Positions 1-7,510 of a stretch of DNA of 64,000 bases are shown here, in pieces. Every line of letters starts with the position of its first letter. Position 1 is the first letter of the stretch. The DNA comes from an uncultured Bacilli bacterium (lineage in GTDB: Bacteria > Bacillota_I > Bacilli_A > RF39 > UBA660): assembly GCA_934086935.1 (NCBI GenBank), contig CAKOIQ010000004.1:8501-72500 (forward strand), in the 5' to 3' direction. The notes beneath the pieces were generated by a model that saw only the letters and a program-made list of their open reading frames with translations, was not told the origin of the DNA and made no database searches. The position numbers and the translations under genes are program-made.

Positions 1-195
1 GTTTCAACTAAAACATCATGTTGCCCTATAGAGACACCCTCTAAGTTGGTCTATGCTTTGACCCAAGATAAAGCCTTATCAACATCATCTATCCGTGTTA
101 GTTTATCATCACTAACCACAGAAGAAGAAGTAAATACTTTTTTAGAAACAATAGATATTTTATATAAGGAGTATGAACAAAATGGAAAAATTTAA
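1..195 (+). CDS. Cysteine desulfurase (NifS/IscS family), C-terminal fragment
   Basis: The reading frame is open from the window edge and ends with TAA at 193-195, so only the last 64 residues are present. They include a Cys-Cys pair in a TSCCP context, matching the catalytic-cysteine loop of class V aminotransferase-fold cysteine desulfurases, followed by the usual SSIRVSL motif and a TTEEEV helix near the C-terminus. The family takes sulfur from cysteine as an enzyme persulfide for tRNA thiolation and Fe-S assembly. The end overlaps the TtcA-like gene, so the two are probably translationally coupled and sulfur donor and acceptor are made together. The exact subfamily (IscS, NifS or SufS-like) cannot be decided from this fragment. 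Confidence 0.85.
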   Translation, partial: VSTKTSCCPIETPSKLVYALTQDKALSTSSIRVSLSSLTTEEEVNTFLETIDILYKEYEQNGKI

Positions 196-1012
196 AGAAA
201 TAGAACGTTCAATTATTAAAAAATATCGTAAAGAAATATGGAGCAAATTTGTAAAAGCTGTTCAAGATTATAACTTAATTGAACAAAATGATAATATTAT
301 GGTATGCATTAGTGGTGGAAAAGATTCATTTTTATTAGCTAAATGTGTTCAAGAATTAAAACGTCATGGAAAAGTGAATTTTAATGCTCACTATGTTGTA
401 ATGGATCCGGGTTATAATGAATACAATCGTGATTTTATTATTGACAATGCCAAAACTCTTAATGTGCCTATTGAAATTTTTAATAGTAATATCTTTGATG
501 TCGTATCAACAGTAGAATCTAAAAGTCCTTGTTATTTATGTGCAAGAATGAGAAGAGGTTATTTATATAATAAAGCTAAGGAATTAGGATGTAATAAAAT
601 AGCTTTAGGTCACCATTTTGATGATGTTATTGAAACAACACTTTTATCGATGTTTTATGGTTCGGAAATAAAAACAATGATGCCAAAGTTACATTCTGAT
701 AATTATGAAGGTATTGAACTTATTCGTCCTCTTTATTTAGTTAAAGAAGCTTCCATAATTTCTTGGAAAAATTACAATGAACTAACTTTTATAAATTGTG
801 CATGTCGCTTTACAGAAGGATGTTCTTTGATAAACGATGGCACAAGTAAGAGAAAAGAAATGAAAGAACTTATCAAAAACTTAAGAAAGATGAATAAAGA
901 CATCGATTATAATATTTTTAAAGCATTAGATAATATAAATCTAAACTGTGTTCTTGGAACAAAAAAAGATGGAATATATCACAGTTTTTTAGATGATTAC
1001 GATAAAAAATAA
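182..1012 (+). CDS. TtcA-like tRNA thiolation enzyme (PP-loop ATPase)
   Basis: This 276-residue protein has the PP-loop SGGKDS near residues 44-49 and a CYLC pair near 117-120, followed by a cysteine cluster (CACRFTEGC) near 206-214. The arrangement matches the TtcA/TilS superfamily, in which ATP adenylates a tRNA base and sulfur replaces its oxygen, in TtcA with an Fe-S cluster held by the cysteines. The ATG at 182 is preferred over the one at 173 because AAGGAG at 166-171 lies 10 nt upstream of it but only 1 nt from the earlier ATG. The overlap with the cysteine desulfurase supports a shared thiolation job. The modified tRNA position is not certain; 2-thiocytidine-32 is the family's known product. 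Confidence 0.83.
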   Translation: MEKFKEIERSIIKKYRKEIWSKFVKAVQDYNLIEQNDNIMVCISGGKDSFLLAKCVQELKRHGKVNFNAHYVVMDPGYNEYNRDFIIDNAKTLNVPIEIFNSNIFDVVSTVESKSPCYLCARMRRGYLYNKAKELGCNKIALGHHFDDVIETTLLSMFYGSEIKTMMPKLHSDNYEGIELIRPLYLVKEASIISWKNYNELTFINCACRFTEGCSLINDGTSKRKEMKELIKNLRKMNKDIDYNIFKALDNINLNCVLGTKKDGIYHSFLDDYDKK

Positions 1013-1049
1013 AAATAATTCATTTCTATTCATATAATTAATATAAATA

Positions 1050-1058
1050 TGATATACT
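1050..1058 (+). promoter_or_regulatory. Extended -10 promoter
   Basis: TGATATACT lies 20 nt upstream of the small lipoprotein-like ORF. No good -35 is visible. Confidence 0.4.
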
Positions 1059-1078
1059 ATAACAAAGTAGGTGAGTAT

Positions 1079-1198
1079 ATGGAAAAAATATTATTTATAA
1101 TACTAACGATATCTATTTTAACAATTTTAACTGGTTGTAAAAATAGAATTGAACCATGTCAAGCCGCAAACATAATTCAACAAAATACTTCAAACTAA
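1079..1198 (+). CDS. Very short lipoprotein-like ORF, possibly a decaying gene
   Basis: A 39-codon frame starts at ATG 1079 behind an AGGTGAG ribosome site. It encodes a hydrophobic N-terminus ending in a lipobox, LTGC, as in a lipoprotein signal peptide, then only about 18 residues. Signal peptide and ribosome site look genuine, but the mature part is too short for a normal lipoprotein. A few bases downstream another frame (1209-1250) reads VFDISENAKFVVV before a stop, which could be the remains of the original C-terminus. I read it as a truncated or frameshifted lipoprotein gene, or a small lipopeptide; no function can be assigned. Confidence 0.4.
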   Translation: MEKILFIILTISILTILTGCKNRIEPCQAANIIQQNTSN

Positions 1199-1276
1199 AT
1201 AATAAAAAGTGTTTGATATCTCTGAAAATGCAAAATTTGTAGTAGTATAAAAAGCAAAAATTGGGTATCATAAAAA

Positions 1277-1282
1277 TATAAT
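1277..1282 (+). promoter_or_regulatory. Putative -10 element
   Basis: TATAAT lies 9 nt before the start at 1292, which would leave almost no 5' leader, so it may not be the only promoter. Confidence 0.3.
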
Positions 1283-1291
1283 GGTGGTTTA

Positions 1292-1840
1292 ATGAATTTA
1301 ATTAGTAATTTCTTATTTTTGTTTTTTTTAGGCAGCACTGTCGGTTGGATTATTGAATTATTTTACAGAAGAATAATTCATAAAGAATGGAATAACCCTG
1401 GCTTTTTACATGGACCATATTTACCAATTTACGGATTTGGATTAAGTTTATTAACTTTAATATACTATGTATTTGATAAGTATAGTTTGCCATCATATTT
1501 AACGATAATTACTATGACAGCATTTATGATACTTATTGAATTGATAGCTGGCTTAATGTTTTATAATACTCCAAAAAAACTGTGGGATTATAGTAATGAA
1601 TGGGGAAATTATAAGGGCGTAATTTGTCCACTATATTCTTTAATATGGGCATTAGTAAGTGTTTTATATTATTTCCTTCTAGGTGACAAAATGTTAAAAA
1701 TTCTAAGATATATAACAATAAATAATAATCCTTGGATTTATATTATGTTACTATGCTTTTATATCATGATATTTATTGATGTAATAAGAAGCTTTAAACA
1801 TTTAAAAGAATTATGTAAAGAAATAAGACTCAACCTTTAG
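1292..1840 (+). CDS. Membrane protein of the putative ABC-transporter type IV family (PF06541)
   Basis: The 182-residue product has about five membrane segments. It carries the family's hallmark motifs: an N-terminal GWIIEL segment, a basic loop, NPGFLHGPYLPIYGFG near residues 35-50, and WDYSNEWGNYKG followed by PLYSLIW near 98-120. The Pfam name suggests a transporter, but no biochemical role is established to my knowledge. Ribosome-site GGTGG lies 5 nt upstream of ATG 1292. The gene stands alone and its stop codon sits inside its own terminator hairpin. Confidence 0.75.
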   Translation: MNLISNFLFLFFLGSTVGWIIELFYRRIIHKEWNNPGFLHGPYLPIYGFGLSLLTLIYYVFDKYSLPSYLTIITMTAFMILIELIAGLMFYNTPKKLWDYSNEWGNYKGVICPLYSLIWALVSVLYYFLLGDKMLKILRYITINNNPWIYIMLLCFYIMIFIDVIRSFKHLKELCKEIRLNL

Positions 1841-1852
1841 TTGAGTTTTTTT
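1828..1852 (+). terminator. Rho-independent terminator
   Basis: Stem ACTCAAC/GTTGAGT with a T tract. The hairpin contains the stop codon of the upstream gene. Confidence 0.85.
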
Positions 1853-1919
1853 CAACTAATAATACATATCAATAATTAACTAAATAATTTATACTTGATT
1901 CATGAAAGGAGTAACCATG

Positions 1920-2609
1920 ATGAAAAAAATAAAATATTCTAAACTAATAATTATTCTTTTGTTTTTAGTTTTAATTGGAACTAACATATATTTATTAATT
2001 AATCGAAATAGTGGCACAAAATTATCTGTATTACCAAAACCAGAAGTAACAACTGGATTAAGAGGTGATTTTGGAATCGATAAGAATATAAATGAATCAA
2101 CTATAGATGAATATTTAAACAGAACTGATACAGCTTACCGAGATGTTAGAATGTTAAAAGACCCTGCTAATTATGAAAAAATTGGTGGCGATTCATATTT
2201 GTCAGGATTTATAAAAGGGTTTGAAGTAGTACCTTATCCTTATTTAGTAAATGTTACAGGGCTACCAGAAGAAATTGGTAAATCATATCAAGGTAAAACA
2301 CTATTTACTAACGAAAATGGTACATATAAAGCTAATTATAAAGAATCTATGCAAATATTAGAATATTTATTTCCAAAAGACAAAAATATATTTTTAATGT
2401 GCGGTGCTGGTGGTTATGCTGGCAATACAAAGAAAATGTTAATAGCACTGGGATGGGATGAAAATAAAATCTACAATATTGGTGGTTATTGGTATTATGA
2501 AGGAAAAAATAATATAAAAGTAAAAAATGAATCCCTTACAGAAACAACATATGATTTTTGGAAATTGAATTATCATGATATAGATTTTAGTTCACTTCAT
2601 AAGGCATAA
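1920..2609 (+). CDS. Membrane-anchored rhodanese-like protein
   Basis: The 229-residue product begins with one membrane anchor (about residues 7-27) and continues with an extracytoplasmic domain. Near the C-terminus it has a rhodanese-type loop, CGAGGYAG, followed by a helix and the NIGGYWYYEG strand, matching the C-xx-G-R loop and the GG..W segment of rhodanese domains. YRDVRM near residue 60 matches the DVR motif. Rhodanese domains carry sulfane sulfur or act as oxyanion-binding phosphatase-like folds. ATG 1920 is 8 nt from AAAGGAG; ATG 1917 is also possible. It lies 1 nt from a thioredoxin-like lipoprotein gene, suggesting a surface sulfur or thiol redox pair. Confidence 0.68.
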   Translation: MKKIKYSKLIIILLFLVLIGTNIYLLINRNSGTKLSVLPKPEVTTGLRGDFGIDKNINESTIDEYLNRTDTAYRDVRMLKDPANYEKIGGDSYLSGFIKGFEVVPYPYLVNVTGLPEEIGKSYQGKTLFTNENGTYKANYKESMQILEYLFPKDKNIFLMCGAGGYAGNTKKMLIALGWDENKIYNIGGYWYYEGKNNIKVKNESLTETTYDFWKLNYHDIDFSSLHKA

Positions 2610-2610
2610 T

Positions 2611-3054
2611 ATGAAGAAAAAAGTTTTAATATTTATATTCGTCATAATTTTATTAACTGGATGCAGTAATTCTAATAAATTTTATCTTGATAAAAAGTAT
2701 TACAATGAAGGAAATTTTATGCCCACAACTGCTACTACTATAAATGAGTTAAAAGACAAAAAAGAAAGTTTTATAGTTTATACTTATAATAGTTTTTGCA
2801 GTTTTCCAATTCCTTGTGAAGATATTTTTTCAAAAGTATTGAAAAAATATAAAATTGATATCTATTCTTTAAATTTTGAAGAAATGAAAAATACTTTTAT
2901 TCACGAAGAAGTAAAATTTGCTCCATCAATTATCATCATCGAAAACGGTCAAATTGTGGCATATTTGGACGCAGAAAGCGATGCGGATTATGAAATATAT
3001 CAAGATGAAAATAAATTTGATATTTGGCTCAACAACTATATATATCTATCTTAA
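2611..3054 (+). CDS. Thioredoxin-like lipoprotein
   Basis: This 147-residue protein starts with a lipoprotein signal ending in LLTGC, so it is probably tethered outside the membrane. The mature part has a thioredoxin-like layout: a strand FIVYTYN followed by C-SFPIP-C near residues 60-66, then an APSIIII strand resembling the cis-proline loop, then an ENGQIVAYLDA hairpin. The cysteines are separated by five residues, not the usual two, so disulfide chemistry is possible but not standard. It directly follows the rhodanese-like gene and shares its transcript, ending at a terminator. Confidence 0.62.
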   Translation: MKKKVLIFIFVIILLTGCSNSNKFYLDKKYYNEGNFMPTTATTINELKDKKESFIVYTYNSFCSFPIPCEDIFSKVLKKYKIDIYSLNFEEMKNTFIHEEVKFAPSIIIIENGQIVAYLDAESDADYEIYQDENKFDIWLNNYIYLS

Positions 3055-3056
3055 AG

Positions 3057-3080
3057 AAGGGTATTAATACTCTTTTTTTC
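3057..3080 (+). terminator. Rho-independent terminator
   Basis: Inverted repeat AGGGTATT/AATACTCT followed by seven T residues, directly after the thioredoxin-like lipoprotein gene. Confidence 0.75.
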
Positions 3081-3113
3081 GTGCTATAATAATATTTGTC
3101 AAGGAATGATTAT

Positions 3114-3809
3114 ATGAATCAAGAAAAAATAGGAAAAACAATAAAAGAAATACGTACTAAAAATAATTTGACTCAAGCTGAATTTGCTGAAAAATATAAT
3201 GTATCTTTTCAAGCCGTAAGTAAATGGGAAAATGGACGAAATCTACCAGATATGTCACTTTTAAAACAAATATGTAATGATTACAATATAGATATAAATA
3301 ATTTGTTAGATGGCAATATCAAAAAATTAAATACTAAAACTATTAAAATTTTAACAATTGCTATTATTACAGTTTTATTTATTTTATTAATAATATTTAT
3401 TGTAAATAACAAAAATAATAATTTTGAATTTAAAACAATAACAGCAAATTGTGACCATTTTAACATAACTGGCAGTATCGCATACAATTATAAAAAATCT
3501 TCTATATACATATCAGATATAAATTATTGTGGTGGAAATGATAATACTGAATATACAGAAATAGAATGTATACTTTACGAAAATAATAACCTAACCGAAA
3601 CAAAGATAGACTCAATAATTTATAATCAAGAAGAACCTATTTTACTTGAACAATTCTTATCCAATGTAACATTTCACATTGATAATTATATAAGAACATG
3701 TCACAATTATAAAGAAAATTCCCTTTCTTTATTAATAAATGCAACAGACAAAAATGGAAAAATTACAACTTATAAAATCCCTTTATCTTTAAAAGATAAT
3801 TGTGATTAA
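3114..3809 (+). CDS. HTH-XRE regulator with a membrane anchor and exported tail
   Basis: The 231-residue protein has an N-terminal helix-turn-helix of the XRE/Cro type (about residues 6-60, with FAEKYNVSFQAVSKWENG), one membrane segment near residues 75-95, and a roughly 130-residue outer domain with several cysteines that I do not recognise. The topology fits a one-protein membrane sensor-regulator that carries signals from outside to DNA. A TTG upstream at 3096 is in frame, but AAGGA at 3101-3105 lies 8 nt from ATG 3114, which I take as the start. TATAAT at 3085-3090 may be its promoter. Targets and ligand are unknown. Confidence 0.72.
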   Translation: MNQEKIGKTIKEIRTKNNLTQAEFAEKYNVSFQAVSKWENGRNLPDMSLLKQICNDYNIDINNLLDGNIKKLNTKTIKILTIAIITVLFILLIIFIVNNKNNNFEFKTITANCDHFNITGSIAYNYKKSSIYISDINYCGGNDNTEYTEIECILYENNNLTETKIDSIIYNQEEPILLEQFLSNVTFHIDNYIRTCHNYKENSLSLLINATDKNGKITTYKIPLSLKDNCD

Positions 3810-3817
3810 AATATCCT

Positions 3818-3845
3818 TTAACAAAATCATCAATTTTGGTATACT
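3818..3845 (+). promoter_or_regulatory. prfB promoter
   Basis: TTAACA, 16 nt spacer, TATACT. The predicted transcript starts about 10 nt before the prfB start codon. Confidence 0.6.
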
Positions 3846-3861
3846 TTAAGAGGTGAAAATA

Positions 3862-4954
3862 ATGGATAAAGCAGCTTTACATAATGAATATTTATTAGTT
3901 AATGAAAAAATAACAAATCTTGGGAGGTCACTTTGACTTAGAAGATAAAAATACTAGAATTTCTGAATTAGAAACCAAACTACAAGATGAATCTATTTGG
4001 TCTAACCCTTCACAAGCAAATCAAATAAACAATGAACTTATTAATTTAAAAAAATTAGTAAGTAAATTTAATGAATTAAAAAATAACATTCAGACAGCTT
4101 TAGATTTATTAGCTTTATTAAATGATGATGATCAAAATGAAGTTAATGAATTAGAATTGAATTTACAAAATATTAAATCTGATTACGAAAAATTAGAAAC
4201 TGAAATGTTATTAAATGGAAAATATGATAATTTGGCTTGCTATTTAGAAATTCATCCTGGAGCTGGTGGCACCGAAGCTTGCGACTGGGCTTCAATGCTT
4301 TTAAGAATGTATGAAATGTTTTGCGATAAAAATGGCTATACATATGAAGAACTCGATTGTCAGAAGGGTGAAGAAGCAGGAATCAAAAGTGTTACACTTA
4401 AAATCATGGGATCCTATGCATATGGTTACTTTAAAGGAGAACAAGGAGTACACAGATTAGTTAGAATAAGTCCGTTTGACTCCAACGCCAGAAGACACAC
4501 ATCTTTTGCAGCAGTAACTGTAATTCCGGAGTTAGACCAATCAACAAATGTTATAATTAAACCTGAAGATATAAGAGTTGACGTTTACAGAAGTAGCGGA
4601 AAAGGTGGCCAAGGAGTTAATACAACAGATTCAGCTGTACGAATTACTCATTTACCAACGGGTATAGTAGTAACTTGTCAAAACGAAAGAAGTCAAATTA
4701 AAAATAAAGCCACTGCGATGTCAGTTCTCACAAGTAAATTAGAACAGCTACTAGAGCAAAATAATGAAAAAGATATCGACAAATTAAAAAATCATATCAA
4801 TATTGAATTTGGAAGTCAAATAAGAAACTATACTTTAGAACCATATAAATTAGTAAAAGATGTAAGAACAAATTATGAAGATTATAATGCAGAAGGGGTA
4901 TTAAATGGTAACTTACTTCCATTTATGGAAGCTTATTTAAGAATAAAGAGGTAA
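3862..4954 (+). CDS. prfB: Peptide chain release factor 2, with programmed +1 frameshift
   Basis: RF2 releases finished proteins at TGA and TAA codons. The gene is split between two frames: 24 codons from ATG 3862 (AAGAGGTG upstream) end at TGA 3934-3936. The slip site CTTTGAC is preceded by a GGGAGG ribosome-binding element at 3922-3927. Skipping T3934 joins codon CTT (3931-3933) to GAC at 3935 and yields 363 residues, the normal RF2 length. The SPF stop-recognition motif falls near residues 203-205 and GGQ near 248-250, as in E. coli RF2. Low RF2 slows TGA decoding and favours the shift, so the gene autoregulates. The open frame from 3920 alone lacks the natural start. yitT follows 2 nt later. 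Confidence 0.96.
3922..3937 (+). promoter_or_regulatory. prfB: prfB programmed +1 frameshift site
   Basis: GGGAGGTCACTTTGAC: internal Shine-Dalgarno-like GGGAGG, then CTT and the in-frame TGA followed by C. This matches the classic RF2 recoding signal, in which the ribosome skips the T of TGA. Confidence 0.95.
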
Positions 4955-4956
4955 AA

Positions 4957-5805
4957 ATGAAAAAGTATTTTAATTTAATTATAGGATCCTTAATAATCGC
5001 ACTTTCCTACAGTTTTATATTTATTCCTTACAGGATTGTTTCAAATGGAGTTTTTGGCATAGGAGCTCTATTGAATTTTAAATTTTCAACTGAACCAGCC
5101 ATATTTATTCTAGTAATTAATTTACTATTTTTAATTATTTGTTATATTGTTTCTGGTACAAATCAAGTAAAAAGGTATCTAATGCCAAGTATTATAATTC
5201 CAATATTTATATACATTTTCGATCAATATAATTCTATTCAATTTATGGAACCAATGGAAACTATTATTGCAGTAATAACCGGTGCATTTATAACAGGATA
5301 TGGCAATAATATAATTTATAAAGAAGGATATCAAGTTGGAGGACTAGAAATAATTCAAGATTTAATCCACAGTGTTCAAAAAGTCAGAAATAGAATATTT
5401 ACTTACATAGTAGAAATAATTATATTAATAGCTACATTTTTTATTTTAGATTTTAATTCCATGGTTTATAGTGCTATAACAGTATTTATGATTCATTATT
5501 TAGCAACTAAATCAAAAATTGGTATAAGCTCAGCAAAAACATTTTTTATCATTACAGAAAAAGAAAAAGAAGTAAAAGATTACATTATAAAAGATTTAAA
5601 TTATGATTATACAGAATTTAGTGTTAAAGGCGGATATTCAAATCAAAAAAGCAAAATTATAATGTCAGTAATAGATACTAAGGATTATTATCGTATTAGA
5701 GAAGGAATAAGTTTAATTGATCAAAATGCTTTTATATCAATAATTGACACTTATGAGACCCTAAATAAAAATGTAACATTAAAACATCAACATAAATTAA
5801 AATGA
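4957..5805 (+). CDS. YitT family membrane protein
   Basis: The 282-residue protein has about five to six membrane segments in its first 190 residues (YitT/DUF161 region) and a soluble C-terminal domain (about 190-275) with the DUF2179 pattern, including KGGYSNQKSKIIMSVI and YYRIREGISLID. The family is widespread in Firmicutes, often in several copies; no transport substrate is firmly established. Ribosome-site AGAGGTAAA precedes ATG 4957, only 2 nt after the prfB stop, so the two are co-transcribed. Many Firmicutes have ftsEX or other genes here, so this neighbour is lineage-specific. Confidence 0.83.
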   Translation: MKKYFNLIIGSLIIALSYSFIFIPYRIVSNGVFGIGALLNFKFSTEPAIFILVINLLFLIICYIVSGTNQVKRYLMPSIIIPIFIYIFDQYNSIQFMEPMETIIAVITGAFITGYGNNIIYKEGYQVGGLEIIQDLIHSVQKVRNRIFTYIVEIIILIATFFILDFNSMVYSAITVFMIHYLATKSKIGISSAKTFFIITEKEKEVKDYIIKDLNYDYTEFSVKGGYSNQKSKIIMSVIDTKDYYRIREGISLIDQNAFISIIDTYETLNKNVTLKHQHKLK

Positions 5806-5825
5806 CATTATTTTGTCATTTTTTT
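5801..5825 (+). terminator. Rho-independent terminator
   Basis: Stem AATGACA/TGTCATT with a T tract; the yitT stop codon lies in the left arm. Confidence 0.8.
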
Positions 5826-5838
5826 AATAGAATAAAGT

Positions 5839-6495
5839 ATGAAGAAATTATTAACAATTTTATTAATTATCTGTTTTATTATATTAACAATATTCAAAGT
5901 CAAAGCGAATATTACAACATTCCCACTAGTTGGAAAAACTATAATTCTAGATAGTGGTCATGGTGGAAAAGACGCCGGAACTATATCTAATAATATTAAA
6001 GAAAAAGACATAAATTTATCTATTGTATATAAATTGAAAAGTGAATTAGAAACCACCGGAGCAGTGGTACTTCTCACCAGAACAGATGACTCAGATTTAA
6101 GTAATCCCAACGCAACAAGACGCAAAAAAAGTGATTTTGATAATCGGATTGCTTTAATTAATAATTCTAAAGCCGATATATACATTTCAATTCACCAAAA
6201 TAATTTTTCTAATTCAAAATATTATGGACCCCAAGTATTTTATTCAAATAAAAATTCTAAAAATGAAAATTTAGCCAAAATAATCCAAACTGATTTAAAT
6301 AAATTTACAGATACTAGAAGAAAAGTTAAGATAAGTACTAATACATATATGTATAACAAGTTAAACATACCCGGAGTTTTAATTGAATGTGGTTTTTTAT
6401 CTAATCCTACAGAATTGTCAAAATTGACTAATTCTAACTATCAAAAAGAGCTATCATTGGTTATAACTAAATCAATAATTAAATATTTTAATTAA
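5839..6495 (+). CDS. cwlD: N-acetylmuramoyl-L-alanine amidase, CwlD-like
   Basis: This 218-residue zinc hydrolase of the Amidase_3 family cleaves the bond between muramic acid and the peptide stem. After an N-terminal membrane/signal segment it shows the first zinc histidine in LDSGHGGKDAG (about residues 38-48), a metal-ligand glutamate in IKEKDIN, the third ligand in YISIHQNNF, and the catalytic glutamate in VLIECGFLSN. Length and architecture match CwlD, which acts with PdaA to make muramic delta-lactam in spore cortex; other Amidase_3 roles in cell division or autolysis remain possible. The ribosome site is weak. It lies right after the yitT terminator. Confidence 0.8.
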   Translation: MKKLLTILLIICFIILTIFKVKANITTFPLVGKTIILDSGHGGKDAGTISNNIKEKDINLSIVYKLKSELETTGAVVLLTRTDDSDLSNPNATRRKKSDFDNRIALINNSKADIYISIHQNNFSNSKYYGPQVFYSNKNSKNENLAKIIQTDLNKFTDTRRKVKISTNTYMYNKLNIPGVLIECGFLSNPTELSKLTNSNYQKELSLVITKSIIKYFN

Positions 6496-6544
6496 TATTT
6501 CACATTTTTTTCATAATAAACAAGTATTATTTAAGGGCAATATG

Positions 6545-6553
6545 TGATATAAT
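6545..6553 (+). promoter_or_regulatory. Extended -10 promoter of the Abi_2 gene
   Basis: TGATATAAT, 18 nt before the start codon at 6572, gives the Abi_2 gene its own promoter. Confidence 0.6.
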
Positions 6554-6571
6554 TCTATAATAGGTGGAATA

Positions 6572-7501
6572 ATGAAAGTAAAAGTATTTAGAACAATTGA
6601 TGAGCAAATATTAATACTTCAGAATAAAGGCATGATTATAGATGATATTGATCTTGCTAAAGACATTTTGATAAGAGAAAATTATTTCTTTTTAAGTGGA
6701 TATCGTCATTTATTTTTTAAAAGCGCAGTCAATAGACAATTTCTTCCGAATACCAATTTTAAAGAGTTGTACGCTGTATTCAACTTTGACAGACAAATAA
6801 GAAATATTATTTTTAAGAATCTACTTATAGTTGAAAATAATATGAAAAGTATATTTTCATATCAATTATCAAAACAATATGGTTATCGTGAAAAGGACTA
6901 TTTAAAAAGCTCTAACTTTACAAATAATCCTGAAAGAAAACGTCAAGTGACTGATTTATTAAAAAAGATGAAAAGACAAATCAGAATTAATGGTTCACAG
7001 CATGCTGCTACCAGTCATTACATTAATAATTATGGATATGTACCATTATGGGTTGTAGTCAAAGTATTATCTTTCGGAATAGTTAGTGAATTATTTACTA
7101 TAATGAAAAGAGCAGATCAAGAAGCAATATCAGATATTTACAATGTGAGTGTTGAAAATCTTATAACTTATTTACCAATACTTGCTAATTATCGAAATTT
7201 ATGTGCACATGAAGACATTATGTTTGATCACCGAACTCAAAAGGAAATAGGCGATACTAAGTATCATGCGGCTTTAGATATTCCAATTCTAGATGGGGAA
7301 TATATCTATGGTAAAGATGATTTATTTGCTTTAATAATTATTTTAAAGAGATTATTAAGACCAGATGAATTTAGATTATTAGTTAGTGAATTAAGTTATG
7401 AATTAGATATACTTGCTGGAAAATTACACACAATAAGTGTGAATAAAGTATTGGAAATTATGGGATTTCCAGTAAATTATAAAGATATTTTAAATTATTG
7501 A
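6572..7501 (+). CDS. Abi_2 family (AbiD/AbiF-like) HEPN protein, candidate phage defence
   Basis: This 309-residue protein matches the Abi_2 family (PF07751), including AbiD and AbiF of lactococcal plasmids, which abort phage infection. Visible hallmarks are the N-terminal NYFFLSGYRHLF segment (residues 38-49), FNFDRQIRNIIF (70-81), and YRNLCAHEDI (207-216), which contains the R-xxxx-H motif (R208, H213) of HEPN ribonucleases. A C-terminal helical region of about 90 residues follows. It has its own promoter and GGTGGAAT ribosome site, and the htrA-like gene begins 9 nt downstream. Base composition is like the neighbourhood, so recent transfer is not obvious. A defence role is inferred from the family; some members are chromosomal genes of unknown role. 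Confidence 0.8.
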   Translation: MKVKVFRTIDEQILILQNKGMIIDDIDLAKDILIRENYFFLSGYRHLFFKSAVNRQFLPNTNFKELYAVFNFDRQIRNIIFKNLLIVENNMKSIFSYQLSKQYGYREKDYLKSSNFTNNPERKRQVTDLLKKMKRQIRINGSQHAATSHYINNYGYVPLWVVVKVLSFGIVSELFTIMKRADQEAISDIYNVSVENLITYLPILANYRNLCAHEDIMFDHRTQKEIGDTKYHAALDIPILDGEYIYGKDDLFALIIILKRLLRPDEFRLLVSELSYELDILAGKLHTISVNKVLEIMGFPVNYKDILNY

Positions 7502-7510
7502 AGGTGAAAC

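Noticed and set aside
6482..6513. Terminator after the cwlD-like gene
   Set aside because: AAATATT/AATATTT pairing is AT-only and separated from the T run by CAC; too weak to list.
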